Shown: piece by piece, positions 9,649 to 19,315 of the stretch
Position numbering within the stretch: the first letter of the stretch is position 1
Layout: the number at the start of each line of letters is the position of its first letter
NCBI GenBank assembly: GCA_958510825.1
Contig: OY294045.1
Location: 96,036,988 to 96,100,987, forward strand
Reading direction: 5' to 3'
DNA length: 64,000 bases
Source: Brachypterus glaber
Taxonomy: Eukaryota > Arthropoda > Insecta > Coleoptera > Kateretidae
Position numbers and translations under genes: made by a program
Notes under the pieces: generated by a model
The model's database searches: none
What the model saw: only the letters and a program-made list of their open reading frames with translations
Told to the model about the DNA's origin: nothing

Positions 9649-12600
9649 GCCTCGGAAAAATAGATATCATGAGTTTAACAAACGAAAAAAGTCAATTGTG
9701 CTATATAATTTACCCAGATTTAAATTTAAAAGTTTTATTAGATAGTGGTAGCACAAAGTCGTTTGTTAAACATGACATCGCAAATAAATTTTTTTCTAGG
9801 AATATTATACATGACCCATTTTTAATATCTAGTGCACACGGTACTTCCTTGGAAAAGTATAGTACAAAGATCCCGTGTGGCAAATTGTTTAAAAATAACA
9901 TTAATCTTAAATTTCATATGTTCAACTTTCATAAACAATTTGACTGTCTACTAGGCTTAGATAACCTAAAGAAATTAAACGCGATTGTCGACCTGCATAA
10001 TGATGTATTAATTACACCATCCCGCAGAATCAAAATTCACTACCTTGAGTTATCTAGTGGGGCCGACAGCATAGTCGTCCCTGCCAAGACAGAACAAATT
10101 ATTAAAATAAATATTAAAAATGTTAAAAACGGTGACGTAATAATTCCTCACATGAAAGCTGGTGATCTAGAAATAATAGAAAGCGTAGCCAGTGTAAAAG
10201 ATTTTTCTACTTATTGTAGTATTGTTAACCCTACAGATAGGGACATTTCTGCTAAAATAAACCCAATAACTGTGCAAATGTTCGACGAATACGAACACCA
10301 CACAGCTTCTAATTTTAATAATATTAATACATATTGCGATAACTCGCCAATTGATCTGTCTAAAATTAAAATAAATCATATGAATGCAGAGGAAAAACAA
10401 GCAATTTTAAATCTTTTAAATGAGTACTCTGATATTTTTCATTCAGAAGGAAAACCCTTAACTTTTACGCATAAAATTAAACATAAAATAGTTACTAAAG
10501 ACGAAATACCAGTGTACACAAAGTCCTATCGTTTTCCAAATGTCCATAAACAAGAGGTAGATAAACAAATTAAAAAAATGTTACAACAAAAAATCATAAG
10601 ACCCTCTTATAGCCCGTGGAGTTCGCCAATTTGGGTGGTCCCCAAGAAAAGTGCCCCTTTTGCTGAACGCAAATGGCGCATAGTAGTTGACTATCGTAAA
10701 TTAAATGAAAAAACTATTGATGACCGATACCCATTGCCGAACATTACGGACTTATTGGACAAGTTGGGACGTTGTTTATACTTTAGTACAATGGATTTAG
10801 CCAGTGGTTATCACCAGCTGGAAATGGCTAGGGAGGATATTCAAAAAACTGCTTTCAGCACAGAAAATGGTCACTATGAATTCCTGCGCATGCCCTTTGG
10901 CCTTAAAACGGCCCCAGCCACATTCCAGAGGGTCATGGACAACCTGTTAAGGGGTATATTAAATAAAAAATGCTGCGTATTTCTTGATGATATCATTTGT
11001 TTTAGTACAAGTTTACAAGAACATATAAACAATCTCAAAGAGATTTTTGATAGATTGCGATCTGCTAATCTTAAATTACAAGTCGATAAATGCGAATTTT
11101 TGCAAAAAGAAGTAGCGTTTTTAGGTCATATAGTGACACCCCAGGGCGTAAAACCGAATCCTGAAAAAATTAAAGCTGTTCAAAACTATCCTATTCCTAA
11201 AACTACACGACAAATTAAGGCTTTTTTGGGACTATTGGGTTATTACCGCAAATTCATAAAAGATTTTGCGAAAATAACTAAACCTATGACTATCTGTCTG
11301 AAAAAGAATCATAAAATTAATATTAAGGACCCCGAGTATGTAAAATGTTTTAACCATTGTAAAAATTTGTTGATTAACCAACCCATACTGCAGTATCCAG
11401 ATTTTAATCAACCCTTCATTCTAACTTGCGACTCTTCTAGTTTTGCTTTAGGTTCGGTGTTGTCACAAGGGAAAATAGGCTCTGATTTGCCAGTAGCTTA
11501 CGCAAGTCGCACCCTTAACGAATCAGAATGTAATCTAAGTACTATCGAAAGGGAACTCCTAGCAATCGTTTGGGCTGTTAAATACTTTAGGCCCTACCTT
11601 TATGGCCGAAAATTTACAATAGTATCTGACCATAAACCCTTGCAGTGGTTGTTCTCCCTTAAAGAACCTAATTCCAAATTATGTAGGTGGCGGTTGTACT
11701 TAGAAGAATATGATTATGAAATTATTTATAAAAAAGGTGTCCTTAATAGTAACGCAGATGCCTTGTCACGCATCGTAATAAACCCAGAAACCGATATTCC
11801 CAAAAATCCCGACCAACTACAAAACCCCACAAACGAACCCCCCCAAATAAAAAAAATCGGTAACGCCACTGACTTAACTTATGCCCAAGTTTTAAGTAAT
11901 AATTACAATAAAAATACTATAAGTAATTCACCTCTACAAAATAACATAAAGTCACGTACGAGTTTCAAAGATAAGGAAGTATCAGATTACGATGACAATA
12001 TATGCGAATCTATTCCCACGTACGAAATAAATTTAAATGAACTTTCAGACGCCGTTTATAAAAATGAAACTCTTCGTCAAATAATTTATAATAACCTTAA
12101 TATAATTAATAATAATGTAAAAATAATCGACAATGATCTATTTAATTGTGACGAGAATATATCTCTTGCTCATTGCGTCTCCCAGTGTTTTAGCATGAAA
12201 AAAGGAATCGCCCGTAATTTCAGGGAAAAATTTAATTGCGTAAACACACTAAAAGCACAAAACAAACCTGTAGGTGAAGTTGCATATTTAAAACTTCCTA
12301 CAAGAAATATTTATTATTTAATTACCAAAAAGATATTTAGGGACAAACCCACCTACACTACTATAATTTCCGCCTTGATAAGCCTCAAAAGATTATGTTT
12401 AGAGCTACAAGATTTTACTGTAGCTATGCCAAAAATTGGATCCGGCCTAGATAACCTAAAATGGGATATCATACTTAATTTAATTAAAATTATATTTCAA
12501 AACTCTAAAATTAAAATACTTATTTACAATATTGACCCACCCCAAAAAGTTGAAATTAACGTCACTAATCACGAAAATAATAAAAGTGCTATTTCCAGCT

Positions 12601-14276
12601 TTATAGAAGAATTCTGCGAAGAGTTGACAAATGACGAACCTGACATTACAGACAATATTAATGAACCCTTATTAGATTATATGCAAAAGTTTAACGACAG
12701 CTTTTCCGCGAATAAAGACTCAGACAATATGTCTATAATTGTTGAAACAGGGGACCTTGACGACTTAGAGCGGGAAGAAAATATTAAGCAAGCGGAACAA
12801 CCTACAGAAACCGATCTTAATACAGTACACTCTAACGCGGAAAACCCAATTATTGGTGTCCCAATAGTAACTTGTCCAGTCAATTATGGCAAAAACCAAA
12901 TTATTCTTTCACTAGTAGAATTTGCCCCTGCAACCCCCTCAATCGTTATCCTCTATAAATCAAAACAAAGAATGCTTGTTCAATTGTCAAAAAATAATTT
13001 TGAACAAGATGTAATAAAAGTTATGAAAGAATATATCGCCCCAAAAATTAAGTATTATGTATTTTTCGAGGATCCAATCTATGAACAATTTTGTGCTGTA
13101 TTACAAACATATTTTAAAAATGGACAAATAAATTTAATTAGGTGTACAAAATACCTTACAGACGTAATAGGGGAGGTAGAAATAAAAGAAATTATAAAAA
13201 ATTTTCACGAGGGAAAAACGAACCACCGGGGAATCGAAGAAACCGAAAAACGTATAAAAGAGTCGTACTATTTTCCGAATCAACGTCGTGTGATTCAAAC
13301 GTACATAAATAACTGTGAAATTTGCCAACTTACGAAATACGACAGAAACCCCCTAAAATTAAAATTTAACTTGACACCGACAGCGACTAGACCATTCCAA
13401 ATTTTACACATGGACAGTATCACCCTAGAAAAATCTAAATTTCTTACAATAATTGACACTTTCTCAAAATATAGTCAAGCGTATAAACTAAGTGCTGCTT
13501 CAAGCATAGAAGTAGTAAATAATCTCATAAAATATTTTACGCACCATTCCATCCCCGAACAAATCGTATCGGATAATGGTGGTGAGTTTAATAGCGGTGT
13601 GTTAAAAGAGTTACTAGAACTCCATAAAATCAAAATCCACTTCATAAGCTCGCAACACCCCGATTCAAATTCTCCAGTAGAAAGATTTCACTCCACCCTA
13701 ATCGAGCACATAAGGTTACTTAATAACCAAGATATTTTTAAGAGCGAGCCAATTGAGATAAAAATAAATTATGCAATATTGGCCTATAATAATACAATAC
13801 ATAGCACTACAAAATTAAAACCTTCAGAAATAATCACAGGACACTTAGGCACAGATTCACCCTTTAACTTAGAATTGAACAAACAATTAATGAATAACTA
13901 TATATTTAACCATAAAGAAAAAACCAAAATTTTATATCAAAAAATAAACAAAGACGCACAAAAGACGAAAGAAAAAATTATTAACAAATTAAATGAAAAA
14001 CGTGAAGATATTCCCAAAAGTATACCCGAAAAAGTATTCGTTAAAAATAAACAAAAACAGTCAAAAACCAAAAATAAATTCAAAAAAGAAAAAATCAAAA
14101 ATATAAACTGGAAATTAAAAACCGCAAAAATTGACCCAACCCATTTTAATACCATAGATAAAATCCACCTTTCGAATATAAAACGCCCTAGAAAAAACAG
14201 TAACTCAAAAACTCAACAAGATTTATCTATTCCAGGTTGCTCACATGCGGACGAGCAGCGGACATCCGCAACATAA
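9627..14276 (+). CDS. pol: Errantivirus Pol: protease, RT, RNase H, macrodomain, integrase
   Basis: Expressed as a -1 extension of gag; there is no ATG at the frame start (first ATG at 9669). Numbering residues from 9645: protease DSGS at 33-36; RT with MDLASGYHQLEMA (about 383) and the catalytic FLDD (446-449); RNase H with D596, E635/E637 and D662 (VSDHKPL); an extra region of about 400 residues (about 715-1180) containing a macrodomain (831-962) and an acidic linker; integrase zinc finger H1188, H1193, C1224, C1227; integrase core D1257, D1310, E1346, which is the exact D,D(35)E spacing; and a basic C-terminal tail. All catalytic residues are present. At 1543 residues it is much longer than the roughly 1,050-1,200 I expect for this group. 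Its 3' end overlaps env by 40 bp. Confidence 0.93.
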   Translation, partial: LIFFRELSLGKIDIMSLTNEKSQLCYIIYPDLNLKVLLDSGSTKSFVKHDIANKFFSRNIIHDPFLISSAHGTSLEKYSTKIPCGKLFKNNINLKFHMFNFHKQFDCLLGLDNLKKLNAIVDLHNDVLITPSRRIKIHYLELSSGADSIVVPAKTEQIIKINIKNVKNGDVIIPHMKAGDLEIIESVASVKDFSTYCSIVNPTDRDISAKINPITVQMFDEYEHHTASNFNNINTYCDNSPIDLSKIKINHMNAEEKQAILNLLNEYSDIFHSEGKPLTFTHKIKHKIVTKDEIPVYTKSYRFPNVHKQEVDKQIKKMLQQKIIRPSYSPWSSPIWVVPKKSAPFAERKWRIVVDYRKLNEKTIDDRYPLPNITDLLDKLGRCLYFSTMDLASGYHQLEMAREDIQKTAFSTENGHYEFLRMPFGLKTAPATFQRVMDNLLRGILNKKCCVFLDDIICFSTSLQEHINNLKEIFDRLRSANLKLQVDKCEFLQKEVAFLGHIVTPQGVKPNPEKIKAVQNYPIPKTTRQIKAFLGLLGYYRKFIKDFAKITKPMTICLKKNHKINIKDPEYVKCFNHCKNLLINQPILQYPDFNQPFILTCDSSSFALGSVLSQGKIGSDLPVAYASRTLNESECNLSTIERELLAIVWAVKYFRPYLYGRKFTIVSDHKPLQWLFSLKEPNSKLCRWRLYLEEYDYEIIYKKGVLNSNADALSRIVINPETDIPKNPDQLQNPTNEPPQIKKIGNATDLTYAQVLSNNYNKNTISNSPLQNNIKSRTSFKDKEVSDYDDNICESIPTYEINLNELSDAVYKNETLRQIIYNNLNIINNNVKIIDNDLFNCDENISLAHCVSQCFSMKKGIARNFREKFNCVNTLKAQNKPVGEVAYLKLPTRNIYYLITKKIFRDKPTYTTIISALISLKRLCLELQDFTVAMPKIGSGLDNLKWDIILNLIKIIFQNSKIKILIYNIDPPQKVEINVTNHENNKSAISSFIEEFCEELTNDEPDITDNINEPLLDYMQKFNDSFSANKDSDNMSIIVETGDLDDLEREENIKQAEQPTETDLNTVHSNAENPIIGVPIVTCPVNYGKNQIILSLVEFAPATPSIVILYKSKQRMLVQLSKNNFEQDVIKVMKEYIAPKIKYYVFFEDPIYEQFCAVLQTYFKNGQINLIRCTKYLTDVIGEVEIKEIIKNFHEGKTNHRGIEETEKRIKESYYFPNQRRVIQTYINNCEICQLTKYDRNPLKLKFNLTPTATRPFQILHMDSITLEKSKFLTIIDTFSKYSQAYKLSAASSIEVVNNLIKYFTHHSIPEQIVSDNGGEFNSGVLKELLELHKIKIHFISSQHPDSNSPVERFHSTLIEHIRLLNNQDIFKSEPIEIKINYAILAYNNTIHSTTKLKPSEIITGHLGTDSPFNLELNKQLMNNYIFNHKEKTKILYQKINKDAQKTKEKIINKLNEKREDIPKSIPEKVFVKNKQKQSKTKNKFKKEKIKNINWKLKTAKIDPTHFNTIDKIHLSNIKRPRKNSNSKTQQDLSIPGCSHADEQRTSAT
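9633..9639 (+). promoter_or_regulatory. Slippery heptamer T TTT TTA for -1 gag-pol frameshift
   Basis: In the gag frame the bases parse as T-TTT-TTA, a canonical X-XXY-YYZ slippery site. The pol frame is -1 relative to gag and is open from 9627, so slippage here enters pol before the gag stop at 9646-9648. No downstream pseudoknot was assessed. Confidence 0.7.
12132..12530 (+). other. TARG1/OARD1-like macrodomain inside Pol
   Basis: Pol residues about 831-962 (DLFN to KILIYN) read as an ADP-ribose-binding macrodomain of the TARG1/OARD1 type. Ordered landmarks: DLF start strand, SLAHCVS, the glycine-containing GIARNF loop, GEVAYLK, the highly characteristic YYLITKK (K895/K896) followed by KPTY, MPKIGSGLDNLKW with D936, and a final KIKILIY strand. 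In human TARG1 a lysine and an aspartate in these two motifs are the catalytic pair that hydrolyses the ADP-ribosyl-glutamate link and also removes ADP-ribose from DNA (established). Both positions appear kept here, so an active hydrolase is plausible (inference). The segment sits in frame, with the same AT-rich codon use as the rest of pol, so capture is not recent. Confidence 0.85.
14222..14236 (+). promoter_or_regulatory. Splice acceptor for env mRNA
   Basis: TTTATCTATTCCAG (AG at 14234-14235) is a pyrimidine-rich acceptor at the start of the env open frame. The env frame has no ATG for its first 230-odd residues, so it requires a spliced leader; phase agrees with the donor at 8463/8464. 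Confidence 0.7.
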
Positions 14277-15904
14277 CAACAAACCTTGGTATCCTTCCTA
14301 TAAATTTGAGCCCTGCAAAATTGCAGCGCACGGACCATACTTTTGTCCACTACTACGAATTACAACCACTTTTCGACCAACTCGAAAAACTTAACTTAGA
14401 ATATAATAGGCTAGATTTACTTAAGATTAACAAAACTTTTTATAGTAGAGAATTAGATAATTATAAGAAAATTATTAACTATACACAGGGAAAAATTTAT
14501 GAAAAAATTAATCATATTAATTTAGGGTATAATGAAAGTTTCACAAGAAACAAACGGGGACTTATTAATGGTTTTGGAACCATAATTAAGGGCATTACAG
14601 GTAATTTAGATGCAAATGACGGTGAAAAAATATACAAAATTTTAACCGACATTCGCAAGAAAAACGATAACTTTCAGTCGCAATTAAATCAACAATACTC
14701 TATTAATCAAAAACTAATACAAAATTTTAATGATACTCTACAAGAAATACAGCATAATGAAAATATTTTAAAAAATAAAATTTTACAATTAAATAACTTC
14801 ATGAACGAAAAAGTTCAGAGCCAAATTTTTATGTTGTTTGCACAAGACCTCCATAACCAAATTTTAATTATATATAATACAATTTTAAATATTCTAACGG
14901 ATATCGAAAACTCGATAACATTTTGTAAGTTGAAAACAATGCACCCTAGCATAATAAAAACAGATGAATTATTCCTCGAAATTAGAAAAATCGCCGAACA
15001 CTATAAAAACCAACTCCCAGTGGAGTTAAAATACGAAAACATTTTAGAACTTGAAAACCTTATTCAAATTAACTGTCAAATTGAGCCTACAAGAATAACA
15101 TATTTTCTATCCCTCCCAATAAATTACGAAACAGATTTTGAATTATACCGCCTCACACCCATCCCTACCCTGTTCAAATCAGAGTTTGTGACGATAATTC
15201 CAAAAACTAAATATTTATTAAAGTCAAAAGAAAATGGATTTGTACCATTGAATGACATTTGTAAAAAGGGCAAAAGGTTTCAATGCGCAAACTATTTGCA
15301 AGCAAGTCAGGATGTGACTTGTGAGAAGAATATTATCCTACAGGAAAACTCACACTCATGCTCGTATATAAAACTTGATATTACCGAAAACCATATGGAA
15401 GTCATCCCGGAAATTAACCAGTTTCTCGGAGTATTTCCCAACGAAGAAAAACTCCACATTAAATGCAACGAAGAAAGCGAAACTAAGTCACTTCAAGGAA
15501 TTTACCTCATAAAAGAAGAAAACTGCGAAATTTTTTTCAAACAAAACAAGCTATTTTTCGAAGAAAAATCATCTGGAAAGCCTGCCCTCGTAAATAATTT
15601 AAACCTTGCCATAGAGGACCGACAAATACAAAATTTAAAAATAAACCTAAAAACGCTGAAATTAAACGAAATTTCGGAAAATGCAGTTATACCAATGGAG
15701 AAAAATCAACAAGATATTTTCACCCCAAGCATCATGACCATTTCCCTCTACGTGGTAATCGTCATGGCGTTAACATATTTTGGACTGAAATTCATCAGAA
15801 GCCGAATCCAGGAGAGAAAGAGAGAACCCATTCCACAGGAAGAGGAACTCCAACCACTCCCCCCCGGACAGAACTTCAACCTCCCAGGGGATGCTTCATT
15901 TTGA
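14236..15904 (+). CDS. env: Errantivirus Env glycoprotein (main exon)
   Basis: About 555 residues are open from 14237, lacking an initiator ATG because the N-terminus is expected from the spliced leader exon. Layout resembles the F-type fusion glycoproteins of errantiviruses and baculoviruses: short SU-like part; a furin-type site RNKR at residues 104-107 directly followed by a Gly-rich hydrophobic fusion-peptide-like stretch; long helical ectodomain with coiled-coil character (about 130-200); several cysteines at 370-430; one transmembrane helix at about 499-520 (YVVIVMALTYFGL); and a 35-residue Pro/Glu-rich cytoplasmic tail. No internal stop. It starts inside the 3' end of pol and ends 9 bp before the 3' LTR. 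Function in membrane fusion is by family. Confidence 0.85.
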
Positions 15905-15913
15905 GGAGGGAGG
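15903..15913 (+). promoter_or_regulatory. Polypurine tract
   Basis: GAGGAGGGAGG directly upstream of the 3' LTR; it overlaps the end of the env stop region and would prime plus-strand DNA synthesis. Confidence 0.85.
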
Positions 15914-16140
15914 AGTTACATGACCGGAGTCATGCTACTCAGCAACTTATTGTTTATATAATAAAATGTATATTGTTTTGTCAGCATAGTTTACCTATGT
16001 AGCTTTTTACTTTCTTTCAATCAATCTGTAATTATATTGTAAACTATTAACATTATTTAATAAATTTGTAATTCAATAAAATACTTCAAAAACTTTAAAA
16101 TAACTTTTAAAAAAACTTCTTACGGCAAGGTTGCAACGTA

Positions 16141-16143
<3 letters not shown>
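15914..16143 (+). repeat. 3' LTR of errantivirus
   Basis: 230 bp, identical by eye to the 5' LTR except one extra A. Ends AATT and is followed by TATA (16144-16147), the second copy of the target duplication. Confidence 0.95.

Positions 16144-16187
<44 letters not shown>
16144..16187. repeat. (TA)n microsatellite, right flank
   Basis: Uninterrupted TA dinucleotides continuing the run left of the 5' LTR; together they were one target microsatellite. Confidence 0.95.
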
Positions 16188-16190
<3 letters not shown>

Positions 16191-16213
16191 TGATACTCTT
16201 CTCAGTGGGACTG

Positions 16214-16365
16214 TTATGTTGCACATTAAATCATTAGAATGCACACGCGGGTTTTTGTGGTTATAAATTGCATGTACATGAGCGGTGAGAGTTTTTCTTC
16301 ATCTTCTGCTTCCTTATACTCATATAAGGGCGGATAAATATTTAAATGAAGTTAAATTATATTAA
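16214..16365. repeat. LTR-like direct repeat, left copy (BEL/Pao remnant)
   Basis: Starts TTATGTTGCACATTAAATCA and ends at GTTAAATTATATTAA. It matches 17935-18123 closely but lacks a block of about 37 bp after TTCTGCTTCC that the right copy has. The pair flanks a BEL/Pao integrase frame, so I read them as LTR pieces of that element. Confidence 0.65.
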
Positions 16366-16532
16366 TTCAAAATATATATGAATAAACCAAAAATAACGAG
16401 AAGATCGAACATTCTGGCCGCCAATTAAAAGCTGCGGTTTTAATTAAAAAAAAATAAAAATAAAAATTATGTGAGATCTAAAAATAAAATTAATGTAACT
16501 AAAACTAAACTAATATTATGTAAGTATTAAAG

Positions 16533-17771
16533 TTAATTAGCAATATCTTGCTGCGGCAGTGGACATATTTTGACCACCGGAAGTTTAAAGGTACCAGTAC
16601 TAGTCTGTACAGTGACAACCCGAATAACGCCATCAATACCCGGATGTACCGAGGTAATACGACCAAGAGGCCAGCGGAGCGGGGAAGTTAACTCATTTTT
16701 GAGTAAAACTAACGTGCCTGCCTGAAGCGGTATGGAATCATTAGTCCATTTTAAACGTTGTGAAAGAGTATTTAGATATTCATTTTTATATCTGGACCAA
16801 AAGTCGTGGTGGAGACGCATTAAAAGGTCCCACGGTGTAAGTCGGTTCATAGGAACGGATTGTAAGTCCGGTTCCGGCAAACAAGTTAGTGGATTTAAGG
16901 TCAAAAAGTGACCAGGGGTTAAGGCGCGTAAATCGTTAGGGTCCGCTGAAAAGGCGCAGAGCGGTCTACTATTGAGCACGGTCTCAATTTGAGCTAACAC
17001 AGTGTATAACTCTTCGTATGTAAGTACCTGTTCTCCGATGACTCTGAGTAAGTGCGACTTAACAGATTTAACGCCAGCCTCCCAGATACCCCCAAAATGG
17101 TAGGCTGCTGGGGGGTTGAACTTCCATTCAATCCGCTCCTCTTCAGAGGCATCAGCAAGATATTTAATGACTTGGTTGCTTGCACCCACGTAATTTGTTC
17201 CGCAATCAGAATATAACCTAGAGCATTTACCGCGCCGCGCAGTAAATCTGCGTAAAGCAGCGAGAAAAGCTTCCTTAGAGAGGTCCGAGACCAGTTCTAG
17301 ATGAACGGCCTTTGTGGAGAAGCAAACGAACAGACATATATAGGCTTTGAGCCTTTTTGAGCCTCTATTTCGGCTCATTAAAATAAGAACAGGCCCTGCG
17401 AAGTCGGATCCGACAGCGCCATTAAAAGCTTTAATTTGAGCAACACGTAATGGGGGTAAGTCACCCATCAGTGGTTGAGGCGATTTTGGATCTAACTTCC
17501 AGCACGGTATACATTGATTAATTATTTTTCTTATTGCGCGTTTTGATCCTAATATCCAATAATTTTGAAATAATAAGTATTGCGTAGCTTGAATACCAGT
17601 GTGTAAATGTTTTTTATGAGTATCTAATATTAAAAGATCTACAAGGCGGTTTTTCGAAGGTAATAAAGCAGGGTGCTTTTGTTCCTGACTTCCCACTCTA
17701 AGAATACCTTCTGAATCGACAAAAATATTTAATTTGCGGATATTTTTGGAAATAGGACGATGCGTGTGCAT
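16533..17771 (-). pseudogene. BEL/Pao Pol remnant: integrase plus C-terminal DUF5641-like domain
   Basis: A 412-residue open frame. Residues 52-90 form the integrase zinc finger (HKKHLHTG, CIPC); the core has D123 (GSDFAGP), D189 (LYSDCGTNYVG) and E231 (GGIWEAGVKS), all typical of BEL/Pao. From about 330 the sequence (LKWTNDSIPLQAGTLVLL, RWPLGRI) matches the domain that follows integrase in this superfamily. Gag, protease, RT and RNase H are missing. The apparent ATG (17769-17771) lies inside an inverted fragment of the flanking LTR, so the start is a junction artefact rather than a native initiator. The frame itself has no stops, so the truncation may be fairly recent. Confidence 0.85.
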
Positions 17772-17797
17772 TCTAATGATTTAATGTGCAACATAAC
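17762..17797 (-). repeat. Inverted copy of the LTR terminus
   Basis: About 35 of 36 bases are the reverse complement of the first bases of the direct repeats at 16214 and 17935. It is fused directly to the start of the integrase frame, showing that the internal part was inverted relative to the flanking LTR pieces. Confidence 0.8.
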
Positions 17798-17934
17798 TTT
17801 ATATTATGCGCTCTTAATAGTGCAATACACCGCATTTCACCGCATCTCATCCTAGCCGGCTAGATACAGCATGGACACAGCATCTCAACGGTAAGTGCAT
17901 CTTATACTCACGCACATTTGATAGCATTATAAAT

Positions 17935-18123
17935 TTATGTTGCACATTAAATCATTAGAATGCACACGCGGGTTTTTGTGGTTATAAATTGCACGTACAT
18001 GAGCGGTGAGAGTTTTTCTTCATCTTCTGCTTCCTTTTTCGCCACTAGAGGGCTAAATCAGGCATGCGCACTTATACTCATATAAGCGCGGATAAATATT
18101 TAAATGAAGTTAAATTATATTAA
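17935..18123. repeat. LTR-like direct repeat, right copy
   Basis: Matches the left copy at 16214-16365, with an extra block (TTTTTCGCCACTAGAGGG and following) of about 37 bp. Sequence after 18123 (ACTAGTATACATTACTGACA) is not shared with the left copy. Confidence 0.65.
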
Positions 18124-18193
18124 CTAGTATACATTACTGACATTTTTTAAAAAACATATAAAAAATATATAAAATAAAATGTTACTATACATA

Positions 18194-18914
18194 CAGTGCG
18201 GTTCAAAAGTCAACCCCCCCCTCTTAACTTTTGAACAAGTTGAGATATCGATTTCAAATTTAGAACTCTTAAATAAGACAACTTAAACTATCTTTAAGCA
18301 TATATTTGATACTTTTATCTCTTAAAATGTGACCAGGGGGGCATGGGGGAAATTTTTTTAAATGGAAAGGGGGGTCGTGTGATACATCATTTTAAGCCTT
18401 TAATATTCTCAATATAACCATACATTTTTAAAAATTTTAAACATGTTTTTTTAAGGTTTTGATTTTTCAGTTTTTTGTGCTAAAAAAATAATTTTTTAAG
18501 TTTTTTTTTGTTAATTTTTATTTATATCAACTTAAATTTGTTTAAAAGTATAATTTAATTTTTTTCATTATGAAATTAGGCATTTTTAAAAAACTGTTTG
18601 GATTTTTTAGAAAAATTTTGACAAAAATACCCATTTTCAACCCTATTTTAAACCCAAAAAAAATGTTTTAAAAAAATAAAAAATATAAAGTTAAATGGAG
18701 AATTTTATAAGCTTTAAAATGATGTATCACACGACCCCCCTTTCCATTTAAAAAAATGTCGCCCCATGCCCCCCTGCCCACATTTTAAGAGTTAAAAGTA
18801 TCAAATATATGCTTAAAGATAGTTTAAGTTGTCTTATTTAAGAGTCCTAAATTTGAAGTCGATATCTAAACTCGTTCAAAAGTTAAGAGGGGGGGTGACT
18901 TTTGGACCGCTCTG
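18194..18914. mobile_element. Tc1/mariner-type MITE, family 1, copy A (721 bp)
   Basis: TIRs CAGTGCGGTTCAAAAGTC and GACTTTTGGACCGCTCTG, flanked by TA on both sides (18192-18193, 18915-18916). A C7-9/G7 run follows each TIR. The arms are inverted repeats for about 250 bp each (for example AAGACAACTTAAACTATC on the left and its complement on the right), so it forms a long hairpin. No transposase. Two more copies lie at 53180 and 54291. Confidence 0.9.
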
Positions 18915-18916
18915 TA

Positions 18917-19315
18917 TGTAAAACATTATGGACTACATTAAAAAATTTCTAAAATCAAAACACAAATATTCATCTAGAGAAAAGAAAGCCTCTTGCAGCA
19001 GAAAATTCTTAAAGTTTGCTTAAACTTGGTGAGAGGACTTTTTATTATCCACTGTAGTATACTATAGAATGCGAGGCATTACGTATCTTCACGACTTTTG
19101 AATTTAATAATCATACTCGATTTATATAGAGTATGCAGAGCAGCTTATCCAAAGCCACTCAAATTTAATAAATTTGTATGTTTAAATATGAAAACAAATT
19201 AAATAGCTTTTCATTGTTCTAAACACTTGACATATTTGGCTGGCTTCCAAAATATAAACAGGAAAATACTTACCTCATATTTAAAAAAAGTTGTCCAATT
19301 AGAAAACGTTGACCG
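18917..19315. other. No gene seen
   Basis: AT-rich spacer between the MITE and the non-LTR element; nothing recognisable. Confidence 0.3.

Larger units (their letters stand above)
8060..16143 (+). mobile_element. Complete errantivirus (Ty3/gypsy with env) provirus, 8.1 kb
   Basis: LTR, primer site, gag, pol, env, polypurine tract, LTR in the canonical order. The 229 and 230 bp LTRs differ by one base by eye, so insertion is recent. Insertion into (TA)n with TATA duplication, LTRs starting AGTTA and ending AATT, and a tRNA-Ser-type primer site place it near the 17.6/297/Tom group (established family traits). The gag frame is interrupted once; pol and env are open. Pol is several hundred residues longer than I expect for the group because of an inserted region holding a macrodomain. 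Confidence 0.93.
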
